Shown here: piece by piece, positions 1 to 12,800 of the stretch
Layout of the letters: each line of letters starts with the position of its first letter
Position numbering within the stretch: position 1 is the first letter of the stretch
Assembly: GCA_034008185.1 (NCBI GenBank)
Contig: CM067082.1
Location: forward strand, 14,120,984-14,184,983
Reading direction: 5' to 3'
Length of the DNA stretch: 64,000 bases
Source of the DNA: Gorsachius magnificus
Taxonomy: Eukaryota > Chordata > Aves > Pelecaniformes > Ardeidae
Notes under the pieces: generated by a model
Told to the model about the DNA's origin: nothing
Database searches by the model: none
The model's input: the letters and a program-made list of their open reading frames with translations, nothing else
Program-made: the position numbers and the translations under genes

Positions 1-2464
1 TCCACTTTGAAACAGAGTGAGCTGTGGTGCTCTCACCCTAAATGTGAGATATCTCTCTAGTTTATAATCCATCTCCTCTCTCTCCCGGAGTAGGAAGAGA
101 AGTAGATTTCTGCTGATACAAGAAGATCTGCCCAAAAAGGTGACTTACATTTATAGTTTCCACATTTACAGTGAGTGGCATTTCTATACTAGTCAATCTT
201 CCATACAAATATCTCTGTGAGCTCAAACATGCAGGCATGCTGCAAAACATATCAGAAGCAGATTTAACAGTTGGACTCAGCTGCGTTCTTTGCAGATGAT
301 ACCCAGCAGCTCTTTCCTGTTGGTATCTGGCCTATCTGGTTTTAAAATACCTCATCAAAACTACACTTCATTGACTTCAAACTTTGGTACTATTGATCTG
401 CTCGGTCAAGCAGAAACAGCGTTCTGCCACTATCTGAGTACTACTCTTCCGTAGCTTTGTAGTTTTGCCCATATGATATGTAGCACTCATGTATGGAAGT
501 ATTTCCAAGATTATATCTTGGGCTATAATTTATAGAAATGCATTTGTTTGCTATAACTGTCAACCATATTTTCCAGCTCAGGAAAAGCAATGAGTGTTCC
601 AGACATTGGCCAGTTCCTGCCCAGAGGACCTTGTTTCCTGAGGAGAAAAAAGAGGAGGAATTAATCTAAATTGTGGATCTCTTTAGTGAAGGTGTCTCTC
701 TCTGGATTAGACACCGTAGATTCCCTTTGTAACCATCAATGCAGTCACCGTACTTTGTGCTGAGTAGATTCATCTGATCCTGAAATGACCATGGGCCTTT
801 GCATACCACTGATTGTACTGGGTGGGCCTACCTTGTCTGGAGAGGGAGACATGACAACTGGTTCATGAGTAGACACCCAAAATTCATCAAGATGGTTCCC
901 ATTTCTAAATCCCATCTAACAGCTTAGTTATCATTGACATCAACATAACTAAACATGATGTACTTGATGTACTCTTCTATGCATGTCTGAGGAGCTGGAC
1001 CTTTATTTCTAACTTCATACACGGGATCAGCTCCACTGTGAGACTGGCTCACATATATATATATATAAAGGTTATGCATGTGTATAGAAGTGGGTGCAGG
1101 GTAAAGTTCTCGCTAGAAAATGACTGCTTTTTCATCTTGAGAAAACCACTATGAATGGGTGAACGCTGAGATTTTCAGATCATGTTACTATATCAGCTTT
1201 GTCTATGTGCTACAGACTTTTGTTAATAAAAGGAGAAAAATGGCTTTATTCTGTTAATTTCTGAAGGAACTTGCTACAAATGTGTAAAAATCGTTAAACA
1301 TCATCTTAGTTAGAAAAGGGATCAGTCTTCTGTCCATATTATCAGTACAAAAGTGCTTTGTGAGTGCCAACTTTCTTTTTCCTACATACTCAGAAGGAAC
1401 TCCATTGGTTTTGGTTAGAATATACAAATGAGGAAAATAATAAGGAAAGCAAGAAAAAACGTGAAATAAAACTGCAGCTGGGACCAATTTCAGAACCAGG
1501 GAAAACATACACCTGAACTTTGGGGACCACTTCATCTTGAAACAAAATCTGCCCTCGAACTTTTCTGACCTCTCTCTAAATATCTTGCAATCCTTATAGC
1601 AATGTTTTATTTACCTGCTGAACACACTGCAATATGTATTTTATTTTTACCTGTGGCTGGTATGTTCTGTCCTGTCTCCCAGCTTGTTTATGACCTACAG
1701 ATGTCAAATGTTCCTTGGAGGCTCTGTAACTTCAGATAATGCTCCAAATTGGACAACTTTGACTTCTTCATGAACCTTTGAGTTTATGTTACAAATGCCA
1801 GGGTATATGCTGTTCTCTACTTTTGAGAGCATTAGAGTAGGTAGCAAACTATGTGTGCAGGGTACTTCTCTGGCATCTGATCATTGCTCCTTCTCATTTC
1901 TAGCTCCTTTGTGATATGCAAATATCGCATATGCCCCAGAGAAAATGAGCACAGCAAGACCAGGACAGAGCAGTGTCTTTGTGGATGTTCCTATATGGAT
2001 TCAACAGTTTTTACATCTCCCGGATTTGCAGCATTTTGATTCCTGGCAGCCTTGCTTTCAGTTTCTGACTCTCTCGTTGCTGGGAAGCTAACTATCTCCA
2101 TATGTTCAGGCACTTCCTGAGGTGGAGCTAGGCAGTGCTTGATCACTGGGATGGGAGTCTGGCATCCAGCTCAATGAAGCCCTTTGTTTAGGCACCCCAT
2201 TTATTGATAGAGAACACCAAGCATCCCTTCCTCCTTAACAATGGAGGGATTTAGATACTCACTACATTTAGCATGAGGTATTGCCCCTCCCTACCCCCTC
2301 TTGCCATTAAATGGCAGTTAAAGGACCAAATGGAAAAGCAACAGCAAGGTATTGGTCTCAATAGTGTTAAAGTAAGCTATGGTCCCCCACACAGGAAATG
2401 TCACGTTTGATATAAACCAAGTTTCAGAGTAAATAGAGTTGCCAAATTAGTTGAAGTGATGTGC
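1..2464. other. Unique AT-rich non-coding DNA
   Basis: I see no gene here. Open frames are at most about 90 codons (1254-1535, minus strand) and resemble no protein I know. The only simple repeat is a short (AT)7 run at 1053-1066. A 'cattgacttcaa' motif near 369 resembles a fragment often seen in old amniote repeats, but it is too short to classify. Confidence 0.7.
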
Positions 2465-2525
2465 ATTTCATATATATGAAATACATATATCACTACTATA
2501 TACTATCTATATACACATATACTAC
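2465..2525. repeat. AT-rich low-complexity patch with an 18-bp perfect palindrome
   Basis: Bases 2465-2482 read the same on both strands (ATTTCATATATATGAAAT). They are followed by imperfect TATA/CATATA runs to about 2520. This is most simply a degenerate TA microsatellite. The palindrome could extrude as a small hairpin, but nothing suggests a function. Confidence 0.7.
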
Positions 2526-2596
2526 CACTCTAAATCAGTGTCAGACAGTTGCCAGATAAGGGAGGCATAATTCTGAATGCTGATGAGCTGTAAACA

Positions 2597-2670
2597 GATG
2601 CCAAGGCTGGAAGGAGTGTTAGAGCTGGGTCACAGTGAGTTAGACCACCCATTTCTCACAAGTTACCAGA
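2597..2670 (+). mobile_element. Probable ancient CR1-type LINE 3' fragment
   Basis: The stretch 'gatgccaaggctggaagg' and the following 'gagttagaccaccc' follow the pattern of old amniote CR1 tails (gattccaaggccagaaggg ... ctagtctgacc). The match is by eye, heavily diverged and only about 70 bp long. No tail repeat survives. A chance match is possible. Confidence 0.35.
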
Positions 2671-3540
2671 ATTAAATATTAAAGAGGAAATTAAAACAGT
2701 GAGCTTGCTTACTCTCCTTGGAAAGAGTTAAGGAACAGACAGAGACGTCTCTTGATCCACCCTACTATAACAGCTGACACAGTATAGGCTAGCAATAATT
2801 TATATCCCACCCATTAGATGAATAAAAAAAGGAGAAAATATGACTCAGAGATGTGTCATCTGTAGTAACGCATCTCATGTATGTCACAATCCAAAGATTT
2901 TGGTGCACTATAAATACTCAAGGTGATTTTGAAGTGTTGGTTGGAGAAATTAAAAATTGCTATAAACCAGTAAAGGAGGTTCAAAGTTCACAATCACAGA
3001 GTGATATAAGGAAAAAAGTGTTCAAATAATATATGCAAAAAGGGACAATGCAGTCCAAAAATGAATAAAAACACAAACCCAGAAACATTTTCCCCTCCCA
3101 TGAAAAGTAGCATCATCTCAAACAATGTTGGAAAGAGAATAGGAAGACTGTTAGCTACAGAGCTTCTGTGTTCTGCCTCTGAGCTGCAAGTTTGGTTTGC
3201 CAGACCTAGGGCCTGGTAGATGAAAGTGCTGAAAAAAGTTCAAAAGTGGCTTCATTTTTATAAGAATATGACCATAAGACTGACTGGGGTTTAACAACAT
3301 ATTTCGTGAAGCAGACAGAATAATCTGGATCCCATTACTGGTGCAGACTAACACCCAGACTATGGAGCCTTGACATAGTTTTGGGAAAGCAGGATGTATC
3401 AGGAACCCTACATGGACTGTTGGATGGTGGTAAGCTAGGCAGGTACATGGTCTGTTGATTTGGTTTGTCTTTTTTTTCCTCCAAAATTTTTTTTTCCCAA
3501 GAAAGCAATATTGCAGTCTGAAAGGTTGTCCTATCATTAG
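2671..3540. other. Unique non-coding DNA
   Basis: No gene is recognised. The minus-strand open frame at 3151-3537 (128 codons) is low-complexity at its start, encoded by a T-rich run at 3470-3496, and shows no domain that I recognise. I treat it as a chance opening. Confidence 0.6.
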
Positions 3541-3775
3541 ATAGAATCACAGAATCACAGAATGGTTAAGATTGGAAGGAATCTCTGGAGGTCATTTGGT
3601 TCAACGCTCCTGCTCCAGCAGAACCACCTAGAGCCGGTTGCCCAGGACTGTGTCCAGATGGCTTCTGTATATCTCCAAGTATGGAGACTCCACAACCACT
3701 CTGGGCAACCTGCTCCAGTGCTCAGTCACCCTCACAGTAAAGGTCTTATCCTTAGATTTGAGAAGATGTACACTT
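3541..3775 (-). mobile_element. CR1 LINE, 5'-truncated 3' end
   Basis: The plus strand begins with the inverted CR1 tail, 'atagaatcacagaatcacag', so the element lies on the minus strand with its 3' terminus at 3541. Reading the minus strand shows the standard CR1 order: a 'tttactgtgagggtgac' block, 'gagcaggttgcccagagtgg', a 'ggagtctccatacttggag' block, then a 'caaatgacctccagagattccttccaatc' block and the octamer-like tail. Only the last 235 bp or so of the element, beyond its reverse transcriptase frame, is present, as is typical of 5'-truncated CR1 insertions. The overlapping 71-codon open frame at 3562-3777 is a by-product of the repeat. Confidence 0.93.
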
Positions 3776-5128
3776 AAAGGAACTAGGAAGTGTTAGAAGG
3801 GCAATTATTCCAGGAACTGCATAACTACACCAAAAAAACCCATAAAATTATCCCACATCTCTAAAGAACTTGCTATAAGAAAACTATTGTGACCAGTGGA
3901 TTTGCATTTCAATGGCTATGCAAGTCACACTTAAACAATTTGTACCAGTTTTCCTGACAGTCCTGTGAAAACACAAATGAACAAACAAACAAACAAACAT
4001 CTCCTCAAGAGTCTCCACCTAGTATTTTAAGAATTACTTTTTGTCAGACTTTGATATTTTGAATGGAGACCTGGTATGGCATGATTTTCATCATTAAGTT
4101 ACAAGGTAAGAAAGAGAATCATGCAAAAAGTGTGTGAACTGAAGCATGCAGAAGCTGGTAACAAGACCTTTTCTCCAAGCTAGTTAGCTAGTGCCAAATC
4201 TCATTGGCTCATACTCAGGCAATTGCAGTTGGAGTTGCTTCCCCACATCTGTAGCTTGCAAAAAGTATATCTTAGTACTGGCAACTCCATTCTGCATATG
4301 GCAGAATAAAATAATTACCCCAGAGTCAACTGCCATAATTGTTCTGGATGGGAATCATAGGGCTCCTCTGAAGGCCCAGACGTATGGTGAAGTTACAACA
4401 GCCTTACAAATTATTGTGCATTGGGTGAGCTGTCAGGGTTTCCAATAGCTGCTTAGGAATTTGCTCAGAGCCTCCCCAGTGCTGAGGCAATGCAGCACAG
4501 CTCCTGTCCACTGCAGGAGTTACAATAGCAAAGGTCTGGCCTGATGTCTCAATTTTAGCAGAACAGCAGATCCTTAACAGCAGAGCACAGAGGAAGCAAG
4601 ATGAGCACAACTCCGATGTCCCTTGACATGCCCCAGTGTCCAGGGCAAAGGAGATGTCCAGGGCAATCCATCACCCTTTAACATATGCTTAGCCCATGTT
4701 GAGGTAAAGATGTTTTCTGTCATGTCTGTGACCCCACTTTGCAGTTTTGCATCTTCTGAGTGCTGAGACTTCACCCTATGGGAAGATTCCAGGCAAAGGA
4801 CATTTCATTCATTTTTCTGGTGTACTGCTAAGGCAAACTCACTCAAAATTATAGAAATTATATGGTATCAAAAAAATATGCCTCCAAAAAATGGCCACAG
4901 CTACCCTGTGGTTGTATGACAGGAGGGAAAGAGGATAATTGAACAGTGCGGGGACTATGAAGGCATTTGACTGCCAAATGGATGTTGTGGGTGATGTTAA
5001 GGGAAATTAATGATTTTAGGATCAGGAAACTGGGAAAACACACACAGCTCTTGTATCAATCAGCTTTCAAAAAGTGGCTTTTGTGGTTATGTGAAGTTAT
5101 CTGGCTTGCCTTTTTGACCAGAAGCTGC
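3776..5128. other. Unique non-coding DNA with a short (AAAC)n run
   Basis: I see no gene. A tetranucleotide run of five AAAC units lies at 3980-3999. Open frames at 4191-4448 (plus) and 4404-4774 (minus) are short, overlap on opposite strands and have no recognisable domain. Confidence 0.65.
3980..3999. repeat. (AAAC)5 microsatellite
   Basis: Five uninterrupted AAAC units. Not next to any recognised retroelement tail. Confidence 0.9.
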
Positions 5129-5205
5129 TTGGGCTGTAAACTGTCTAGTGCTCTGTGTTCATACAATGCTAGACACTATGTCTACATTTAACCATGGGGT
5201 CCAGG
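5129..5205 (+). mobile_element. Probable ancient L2/MIR-like retroposon tail
   Basis: 'gggctgtaaactgtct', then 'gttcatacaatgctagacac' and 'atggggtcc', follow the order of a 3' tail that is common in sauropsid genomes (ctgtaaactctttggggcag ... tgtacaatgcctagcacaatggggtcc). The assignment is from memory of the pattern, and the copy is strongly diverged. A second copy of the same tail type lies at 38127-38222. Confidence 0.4.
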
Positions 5206-5286
5206 AGCACTTTACCTCTGGGGTCCAGCTGTGTGATGTGATGACATGCTATGTCTCTTCACAGCCTGTTTTTTTTGGTAACTAGG

Positions 5287-5875
5287 TGTCGTGGTTTAAC
5301 CCCAGCCGGCAGCTAAGCCCCACACAGCCACTTGCTCACTCCCCCCACACTGGGATGGGGGAGAGAATCAGAAGGGTAAAAGTGAGAAAACTTGTGGGTT
5401 GAGATAAAGACAGTTTAATAGGGAAAGCAAAAGCTGTGTGTGCAAGAAAAGCAAAACAAGGAATTCATTCACTGCTTCTCATGGGCAGGCAGGGGTTCAG
5501 GCATCGCCAGGAAAGCAGGGCTCCATCACGCATAACGGTGACTCGGGAAGACAAACACCATCACTCTGAACATTCCCCGCTTCTTTCTTCTTCTCCCAGC
5601 TTATATGCTGAGCATGACGTCCTATGGTGTGGGATATCCCTTTGGTCAGTTGGGGTCAGCTGTCCTGGCTGTGCCCCCTACCAACTTCTCGTGCCCCCCC
5701 AGCCTCCTCGCTGTGGGGTGGGGTGAGGAGCAGAAAAGGCCTTGATCCTGTGTAAGTGCTGCTCAGCAATAACTATAACAGTGTTATCACCACTGATTCC
5801 AGCACAAAACCAAACCATAGCCCCATACTGGCTACTGTGAAGAAAATTAACTCTACCCCAGCCAAAACCAGCACA
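5287..5875 (-). mobile_element. Solo LTR of an avian endogenous retrovirus family
   Basis: The element runs from TGTCGTGGTTTAACCCCAGC to CCAAAACCAGCACA, so it has the TG...CA ends of an LTR. It matches an LTR family widespread in neoavian genomes. Transcription signals set the direction on the minus strand: a TATA box (CATATAA, plus-strand 5601-5607) and, 180-190 bp further on, a polyadenylation signal ATTAAA (plus-strand 5414-5419). A CRE-like GACGTCA lies just upstream of the TATA box. The flanks ctagg (5282-5286) and ctggg (5876-5880) look like a 5-bp target duplication with one later change. No second LTR or internal retroviral genes are recognisable nearby, so this is a solo LTR left by recombination. 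The short open frames inside it (5436-5726, 5678-5923) are not genes. Confidence 0.93.
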
Positions 5876-5880
5876 CTGGG

Positions 5881-6333
5881 CAGGAGGCAGCTGCAGTAAG
5901 CTCTGATGGCAATAGAAGAACAAGGAGGCCCATGTGTGCAGAATGTATTCCCAAGTGCATCTGGTACTCAGTTAAGACACTATTTTCGAAACTCAGTCCA
6001 AACTGGGATCCTTAGGTGATACCAAAGTGTAAATAGAAAATATGAATTGAAAACTGATACGATGCACTGTGCTTCACCTGGCTATAAGTACCCTGGCTGA
6101 TTTGTTAGTTATTTCTGAGCTTTTCCTGGAGTTTGTTCTTTCAGACTGAAGCTTCAAGCTTGTAAACCCCTACCAGCTTCATTTTACATGCCCGAGCCTG
6201 CCCACTGCTTTCAGCAGACTATCTTCCCTGGGCAATGCCAAACACCAGCAGCACTGTCCACAGGATTGTGGCCAAAGCAGGAGTGCAAGTGGATGACATG
6301 AGAGGAATGACCTAGTTCAAGGAGAAAACAGAT
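5881..6333. other. Unique non-coding DNA
   Basis: Nothing recognised between the solo LTR and the pyrimidine microsatellite. Confidence 0.6.
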
Positions 6334-6640
<307 letters not shown>

Positions 6641-9600
6641 TGAATTTGGGCTTTCTAGCAGGGAATCCAGAAGTTTAAGTCTTCCAAAAAGGGAAAGAGG
6701 AGAAAGGCAGCATGTCATAGTTCTCTGATAGCTGGAATGTCTCAGTTTACATCTGTTTCCTGTACAAGGAAGCCCAAGGAGCAACAAACTCACCAGGAAT
6801 AGTAATGCTTGTTCTTTCTTTTTCTCTTTAAACAGAAACAGTGAAGTTGAACTTGCAGTTTGAGTCCACATAACCAGTAATTTCTCATTAAAAATACAAC
6901 TGGGAAATAGTTTAAGCATCTTTGCGAGCATGATCACATCTGTGTTAAATAGGAAGAGTTTAAATCACATTGCTACTGAACGCAGACATGGGTGGGAGTT
7001 TTTTTGGAGTTCCCAGAAATTAAATGTCATAGTGCATGTCTGCTGGCTAGTTCATCCCTGCTTCCGATTCATGTGGGACCACAGGACTCATATGAACTCA
7101 CATGAATCAGAGTCTACATTATGTTGCCGAGGGTGACAAGGCATCTGAGATTACCGAAGCAACTGAGGAAGTCGTAAATTAATTGGAATAAATTATTTTT
7201 CCCACCCTAGAACAAATAATGAATTCATTTGAGAATTCTCATGGCTGAGCACAGGAATAGCTTTTAGGAAGTTCACCTTGCTGAAGAAAACATCCTTTTC
7301 ATATAGGTAAAAAGACAGTAAGAATCACGAGACCTCCTGATTAGCGTGATCTCTGACCAGCATTGGGAAAATCAGTAATGATGTGCTTTATTAGTAGAAC
7401 AAGTATGGTTTTGTTTTGTCCTTGTTCTGAGCTCTGGATAGATAAAGGAATGAAATGGGTACAATCTGGAAAGGGTCTTTTGCATTGTATTTTTTTTCCA
7501 TCCCATCACCATGGAACTAACATTCACGTTCTTGAAGTGCTTGAAGAACATTTGAATAAAGAAATGAGACCATAGATGGTCTGAAATGAATAACGTCATT
7601 GTCAGTGAAGCACTGAGTTTAATATCAGAAGATCTTTTATATTTGACATCTGGTAAGTCTCTTTATAAGTTAATAGAAAAAATTTCCTTTTCTTTCCATT
7701 TACAATGTGTATAGAGACAGCAAGCACAATGAACACACTGGCACTGTTTGCCCAAACTATCCCTGGTTTTTGTTCTACCACATCAGACAAAAATAAACCG
7801 CTGTGAAATGTACAACTTAGCTTAACAGAAAAGGAGTGAGGTCAAGATGTTCACATATGACTACTGATTTCCAGTACTCAGAACTGAAATACCTTGTAAG
7901 TGCCCAATTTTCAGAAGGCAGGTGCTCTACCCTCTCCCAGCTTGGGCTGCTTCAATGAGTTACAGGGATCACTTCAAATTATGTTTGAAAATCTCGGCAC
8001 GTTTCAGAGTCTGAAGGTATCCAACGAAGAGCAGCAACAAGCATCCAGGCTTAACCATGTTAACCACATCTGCCAATACATATTAAAAGCAACTACACTG
8101 AAATTACCCACCGTCTGCTGTGTTAATTCTCAAATGTGAGGCTGCTGTGGCAGAGGGCAAGTACTAGACACCTCTGAGGATGCTGACATCCTGGAGGAAA
8201 GTCAAGGTAGGAAAGGGAAGTGCAACAGACAGTGGGGGATTTGTCCTTATCTGGACTCCTAGGGATGATCACAACAATCATTTAATTTTTTGAAAGATTT
8301 GCTTTTTCTCCTTGTGCCAAGATAAGAACACTAAAATGGCTCAGAGTACAGCTATAAACCATTGTTAAGCTTTGATATAAATGCCTTTATCAAAACGGGC
8401 AAATATTTGTAATTATTTGGGATTTATTTTAACAATATGAAACACTGTTTATTCAGCGCTATCTAATGTGTAGAATTAAGGCACTTAAGGCTTCAGAAAA
8501 GAGAAATTTATCTCTAATATAAATGGTTAAAACTGTTCTGCCATCTCTCTGCTGACTTGTTTCAGCAGCGAATTTAGCATGCCCAACATAGAAGATAGAG
8601 CAGCTGAACGTCAGATCCAGCCCAGGCTTCTCCTGTGTTCATCAGACAACGGCGCTTGCAACTCCAGGGTTCACTTTGATGTCCCGTCATTAGAATGCTG
8701 GAGCAATAGCTCAAGTGCCATTACCTTCAACTCACCTTTGTTCTGTGGGATAACTCGTATTCTCAGTTAAATCCCTTCCTGTACCAATCTTTATGATAAT
8801 ATATGCAGGATTGCGATGTCATCTGGTTAAGTAGATGCACTGCCTTTTGGGATCACACATATCCTGTTACAAGGGTCACTTGTTCCTCAAATGTTTCTGT
8901 CTGAACAGAGAGCTTCACAGCTTCTATGTATACAAAATATTGGACAGCTTTTCCCTGCCCCAAAATTGCTACATGGGAAATTTCTATGAACAAAGGGCTG
9001 GGAAGACATGGGTTGTTTAAGGCCATGTGCGAGTTAGATTGGACACTTTGTATGCTTTTGTCTTAGCTCCTGAGACTGCTTAACCTGCTTAGAGAGTTCG
9101 CATTGCTTAGATTTTTCCCAGAAGTAAAATACATCCACTGAATGTTGGCGTTGTCTTTCATTTTCAATGACGACCAAAAGCAGTTGGCAAAGAGATTCCC
9201 CAACTGGCAGGAGGATGCCAGCAGCAAGAGTGGAAAGACGAGGCTGGGAATAAGAAGACTGCTAGCACAGACGTGCTAAAACCAGCACCCTGGCTAGGGA
9301 GACAAAACAGCCCTGTGTTTCAGGCCCATCACTAAAGAATTTCCCTGCAATAATCTGTCTTCACAAACAGCCTCACAAGCTCATTGGGCTGTTTGCAACC
9401 TGGAATCTGCAGGTAACTGTCTGCAGGAGGAGGCATCAAAAGTACAAATCATGCATGGTATTTCCCTCTTAAGCACAGGGGAGGAAGTAAAAATGGAGGA
9501 CTAGAGGGACTACAGTTCAGAATAAGTAGTGGAGCTACCATAGGTGAGACTCTTGCACTTCTAAATCGCAAATTTTAAGAGACGCAAGGAAAATGAGAGA

Positions 9601-12289
9601 GAGTACACTAGAAGTATGCTAGGAGATATACGAATGAGACAAAGTGGAGGTTTTTAATATGAAACACATTTCCTCTCAGGAAATGAGCCTGTTCTTCAAA
9701 AATACCAAACATGCTGCTCACAGGGAGGGAAGAGAAAATGAATTTGGTGGGTAGAAGTAATTATAGATTCTAAGATAACAATGAAGCCATGTTATCAGGA
9801 CACAACCTGTAAACCAGCTAGGGATATCAAAGTAAGAAAGGTGTAAAAGGAAAAATGAGTCAAGACAGTATTTGAAACTTTATGGTTTCAGGTATTGAAA
9901 AAGTATTCTGATATCAAACATGCTCTATTTGCAGGGTTTGCATTTGACCAGACATCTTTATATGAATATTTGACTTTTCAAAACAGGGATGAAAGTATGA
10001 AATGAACATGTCTAACATACCATGTGCTGAGAACGATATTGAACCTGAAAAAGGCTGGCCACAATAGCCAGGTAAAAAAGGTCATCTTCCAAGAGATTCG
10101 CTTAACCAAATGTGTCCTTCATCACACCCATTGAATATACTGAATGCTGTATCTTTTTAAGTAGGTATAGACCCACTGAAATAACTAGCCTTTGTAAAGC
10201 TAGATGAGAACATTTAAAGCAGCTACAAAATCCTGTCTGGATTCCAGACTTCAGTTTTTGCTTTTCCTGAAATCTCAGGTGCTATACCTGAGAAACCAAA
10301 TAATTAATGGACATAAACAAATTTGGGGAGTAACTTGTGCTAATAATTCACATTCAAAGAAAGTTCTCTTCTTGTAACAGTAAGAAAGATTTGTTAATTA
10401 GGAAATGTAATATATTCAATTCTTACGCTGCATCCATAATCACATCACCTGAAATTTTTCTTGAGTAAGTCAGAGCAGATTAATAACATGCCTATTTAGG
10501 TTTTTCAAGACAATGAATCCTGAAGAAAACATTCAGAAGTGCAAATTTCACATGTCTTAAGAAAGAGCAGTGGCTGCTGAACAATTATTTTTAAGTCATA
10601 AAAATATAACATTCAGAATCTGTGCACCCATTAGCTTGGCAGGTGTTCTTAAAAATATTCCCCTGGTTCTAGGATTGGTATAATTACACTGTCATTGCTT
10701 CATGTCCCTGACAAACATTCAGAAACTCTTATGATTTTCTGGGTGTCCTTATGTTTTCTAAATCCAATATGTGTATGTTTATTGCTTGTTCAATTTTAGC
10801 CAATATGCATAATTCTCATTACAGGCCAGCCTAGGCATAGCTTCAGATGCAGACTTGCTTTAGTGCCCATTACATGTCTGTGCTCCTGTGATGCTCTGTC
10901 CTGGAGAGGACCCAAAGGGACCCTGCCCAGTTACACCCTGGGCAAGATGGTAGGTCATGCTCTTCAGTCCTAATGAAGACACTCCTTAAACTGGAAATTG
11001 CTGGGTAAAGATGTCTGGACAGTATTCCTCTTGTGTCTGACAGAGACAAGGTGCACCGAGCGTCCCTTCCGCCTGTCATCCAGTGTTTTCTCACTTTTTG
11101 CACTTTTTGCAGCCAATGGCTTTGTACAGTGTCCTGCATAAGGAGAGCACCAGGTCCACTGGCTGTCATGCAGGCAGGAGGTCTCTGCCAGATTTTGCAT
11201 TTGCCCATCGAAGAAAGCAATCATCCCTTGGTGCCAGGGTGCCTAAAGCCTTCATCCAGGCAAGCTACAGGTTGGAAAGAGGAGAAATAGCCTTTAAGAC
11301 TTTTTGCTTTAGGAGCTTTGAGCTGGCACAATCTGGACTAATTATAGTCCTAAAAGGTAGTTGTGCCATAAAAACATCTGATGTACTGTGTCAGGGTGCG
11401 TGCGTGCATGCACACACCTGTGTATGAGAGACAGCCACCGTAACAATCATAACGTAAGAAACCACAGTGTTTGCATAAAAGGAACATATTTGACAATTAA
11501 ACCATTTTTGTTAAATATTGTGGATCATGTTCTAGATTCCTTTGGGAAAGTACAGAAAATTCCTGCGCAGACCTGAGGGAAAATTATCTTACTGATCTGT
11601 TAGCACCTCTGCTGTTAATATAAATATTGGCAAAAGTTATATAAATACTGCTGGATTCTGGAAGGGCTGTGAGCAATTTAACAGCAAGGAGCTCCTTTTT
11701 AATACATGAAAATGAAATGCTTAATGTGTCCCAGGATGCACTGTGTGTATGGGAGTGATTACATACAAATGCCATGTAATGAACAACCTGAGAAAATGTA
11801 ACTTGCACTACTTTAAAATTAATTATTCCTCAGTTAAAGCCACAGTAGTGCACTTGCTCTGGTTGTGATTAAAGTTCTTCCTCTGACATTATTCACCTGT
11901 TGCTATGTAAACAAACACATTTAGCATAAGAATCAATAAGTGCTTTTTCCTAAAGCTATTTCTTGTTTTCTTGGGTAAATTAGGCCCAGATCCACTATTT
12001 AGTTCTCTTCCAGCAGCTCTCTGAGCTCGTGGGAGTGGAGCGTGGGTCACTTCATGGCAGACCAGCAGCCAGGAGGATGATACACCTTGCCTTCATTGCT
12101 ATACCTGTTTTCTCAGTTATTTACCAAATCTACTAAAGCTTGCCAAAAGTATGTAGAGACTCTATCCCAGGCCTCCCTACCCCTGTTATCACTCTGTCTA
12201 TATTTATAATTTGCACTGCATTGAGGTTTTTCCTCTTAATTTAGAGCCGTCTGTGCTTTTTTAAGAAGTTCCTTAATAAAGGGAAGCTA
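6641..12289. other. Long unique non-coding stretch
   Basis: No gene, RNA gene or recent repeat is recognised over about 5.6 kb. The AT-rich part at 8280-8560 has no low-complexity runs and contains GATA-like (AGATAAGA, TTATCA) and forkhead-like (AAATATTTGT) motifs, so it could be a conserved non-coding element. Only alignment would show that. Overlapping open frames on both strands at 10870-11427 are moderately C+G-rich but carry no recognisable domain. Confidence 0.6.
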
Positions 12290-12800
12290 CTCATACCGTG
12301 CACTTACAGAGGTGAACGTGCCCAACCTTCTGGGGCTCCCAAAGGTGGGGATTTGGGGCAATGCACAAGAGCCCTTTCCAGGAGCAGTGGGTGCAGGTGA
12401 GCCCTTGTCCCCACCAGGTCCTGTGGCTGGCACGTGGGATGCAGGGAGCCCTGACCCTGCCACCTCACTTCTGCAGGAAAGGAGTGGGGAACAATCCCAT
12501 GGCAGCTGCCAGGACCAGCAAGATACTGGATAATTTAGTGGTAGACTTGCCCATACTGGCAAAGTAAGAGTTTCCTAGTACCGAGCCCAGTGCCATGTCC
12601 TCCATGTCACTGGGTCTGGTCCTGGGACTGCTTTTGCTGGTCCACATGGAGGAGAGAAGTGTTTGCAGGAATGATACATTAGGGCTTTATAAGAGGGAGC
12701 CGAAATTCACCTCATCGAGGTTACTGCATGGGTTGGTGTCAAAGTCAGACTTAAGAGGTCTAACCCCGGCAGGCAGTTTTACAGGCACATGAACTGGAGA
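12290..12800. other. C+G-rich block with a signal-peptide-like small ORF
   Basis: Base composition is clearly richer in C and G than the flanks. The plus-strand open frame at 12595-12792 (65 codons) begins MSSMSLGLVLGLLLLVHMEE, which resembles a cleavable secretory signal, and has a G at -3 of its ATG. The remainder (one Cys, many basic residues) matches nothing I know. No splice or promoter signals support it clearly, and open frames also run the other way. It may be a chance hydrophobic stretch made by CTG/CTT-rich DNA. Confidence 0.3.

Noticed and set aside
3562..3777. 71-codon plus-strand ORF
   Set aside because: It lies within an inverted CR1 tail and is antisense to the element.
5436..5923. 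ORFs on both strands inside the LTR region
   Set aside because: They fall in U3/R/U5-type non-coding LTR sequence and have no domain.
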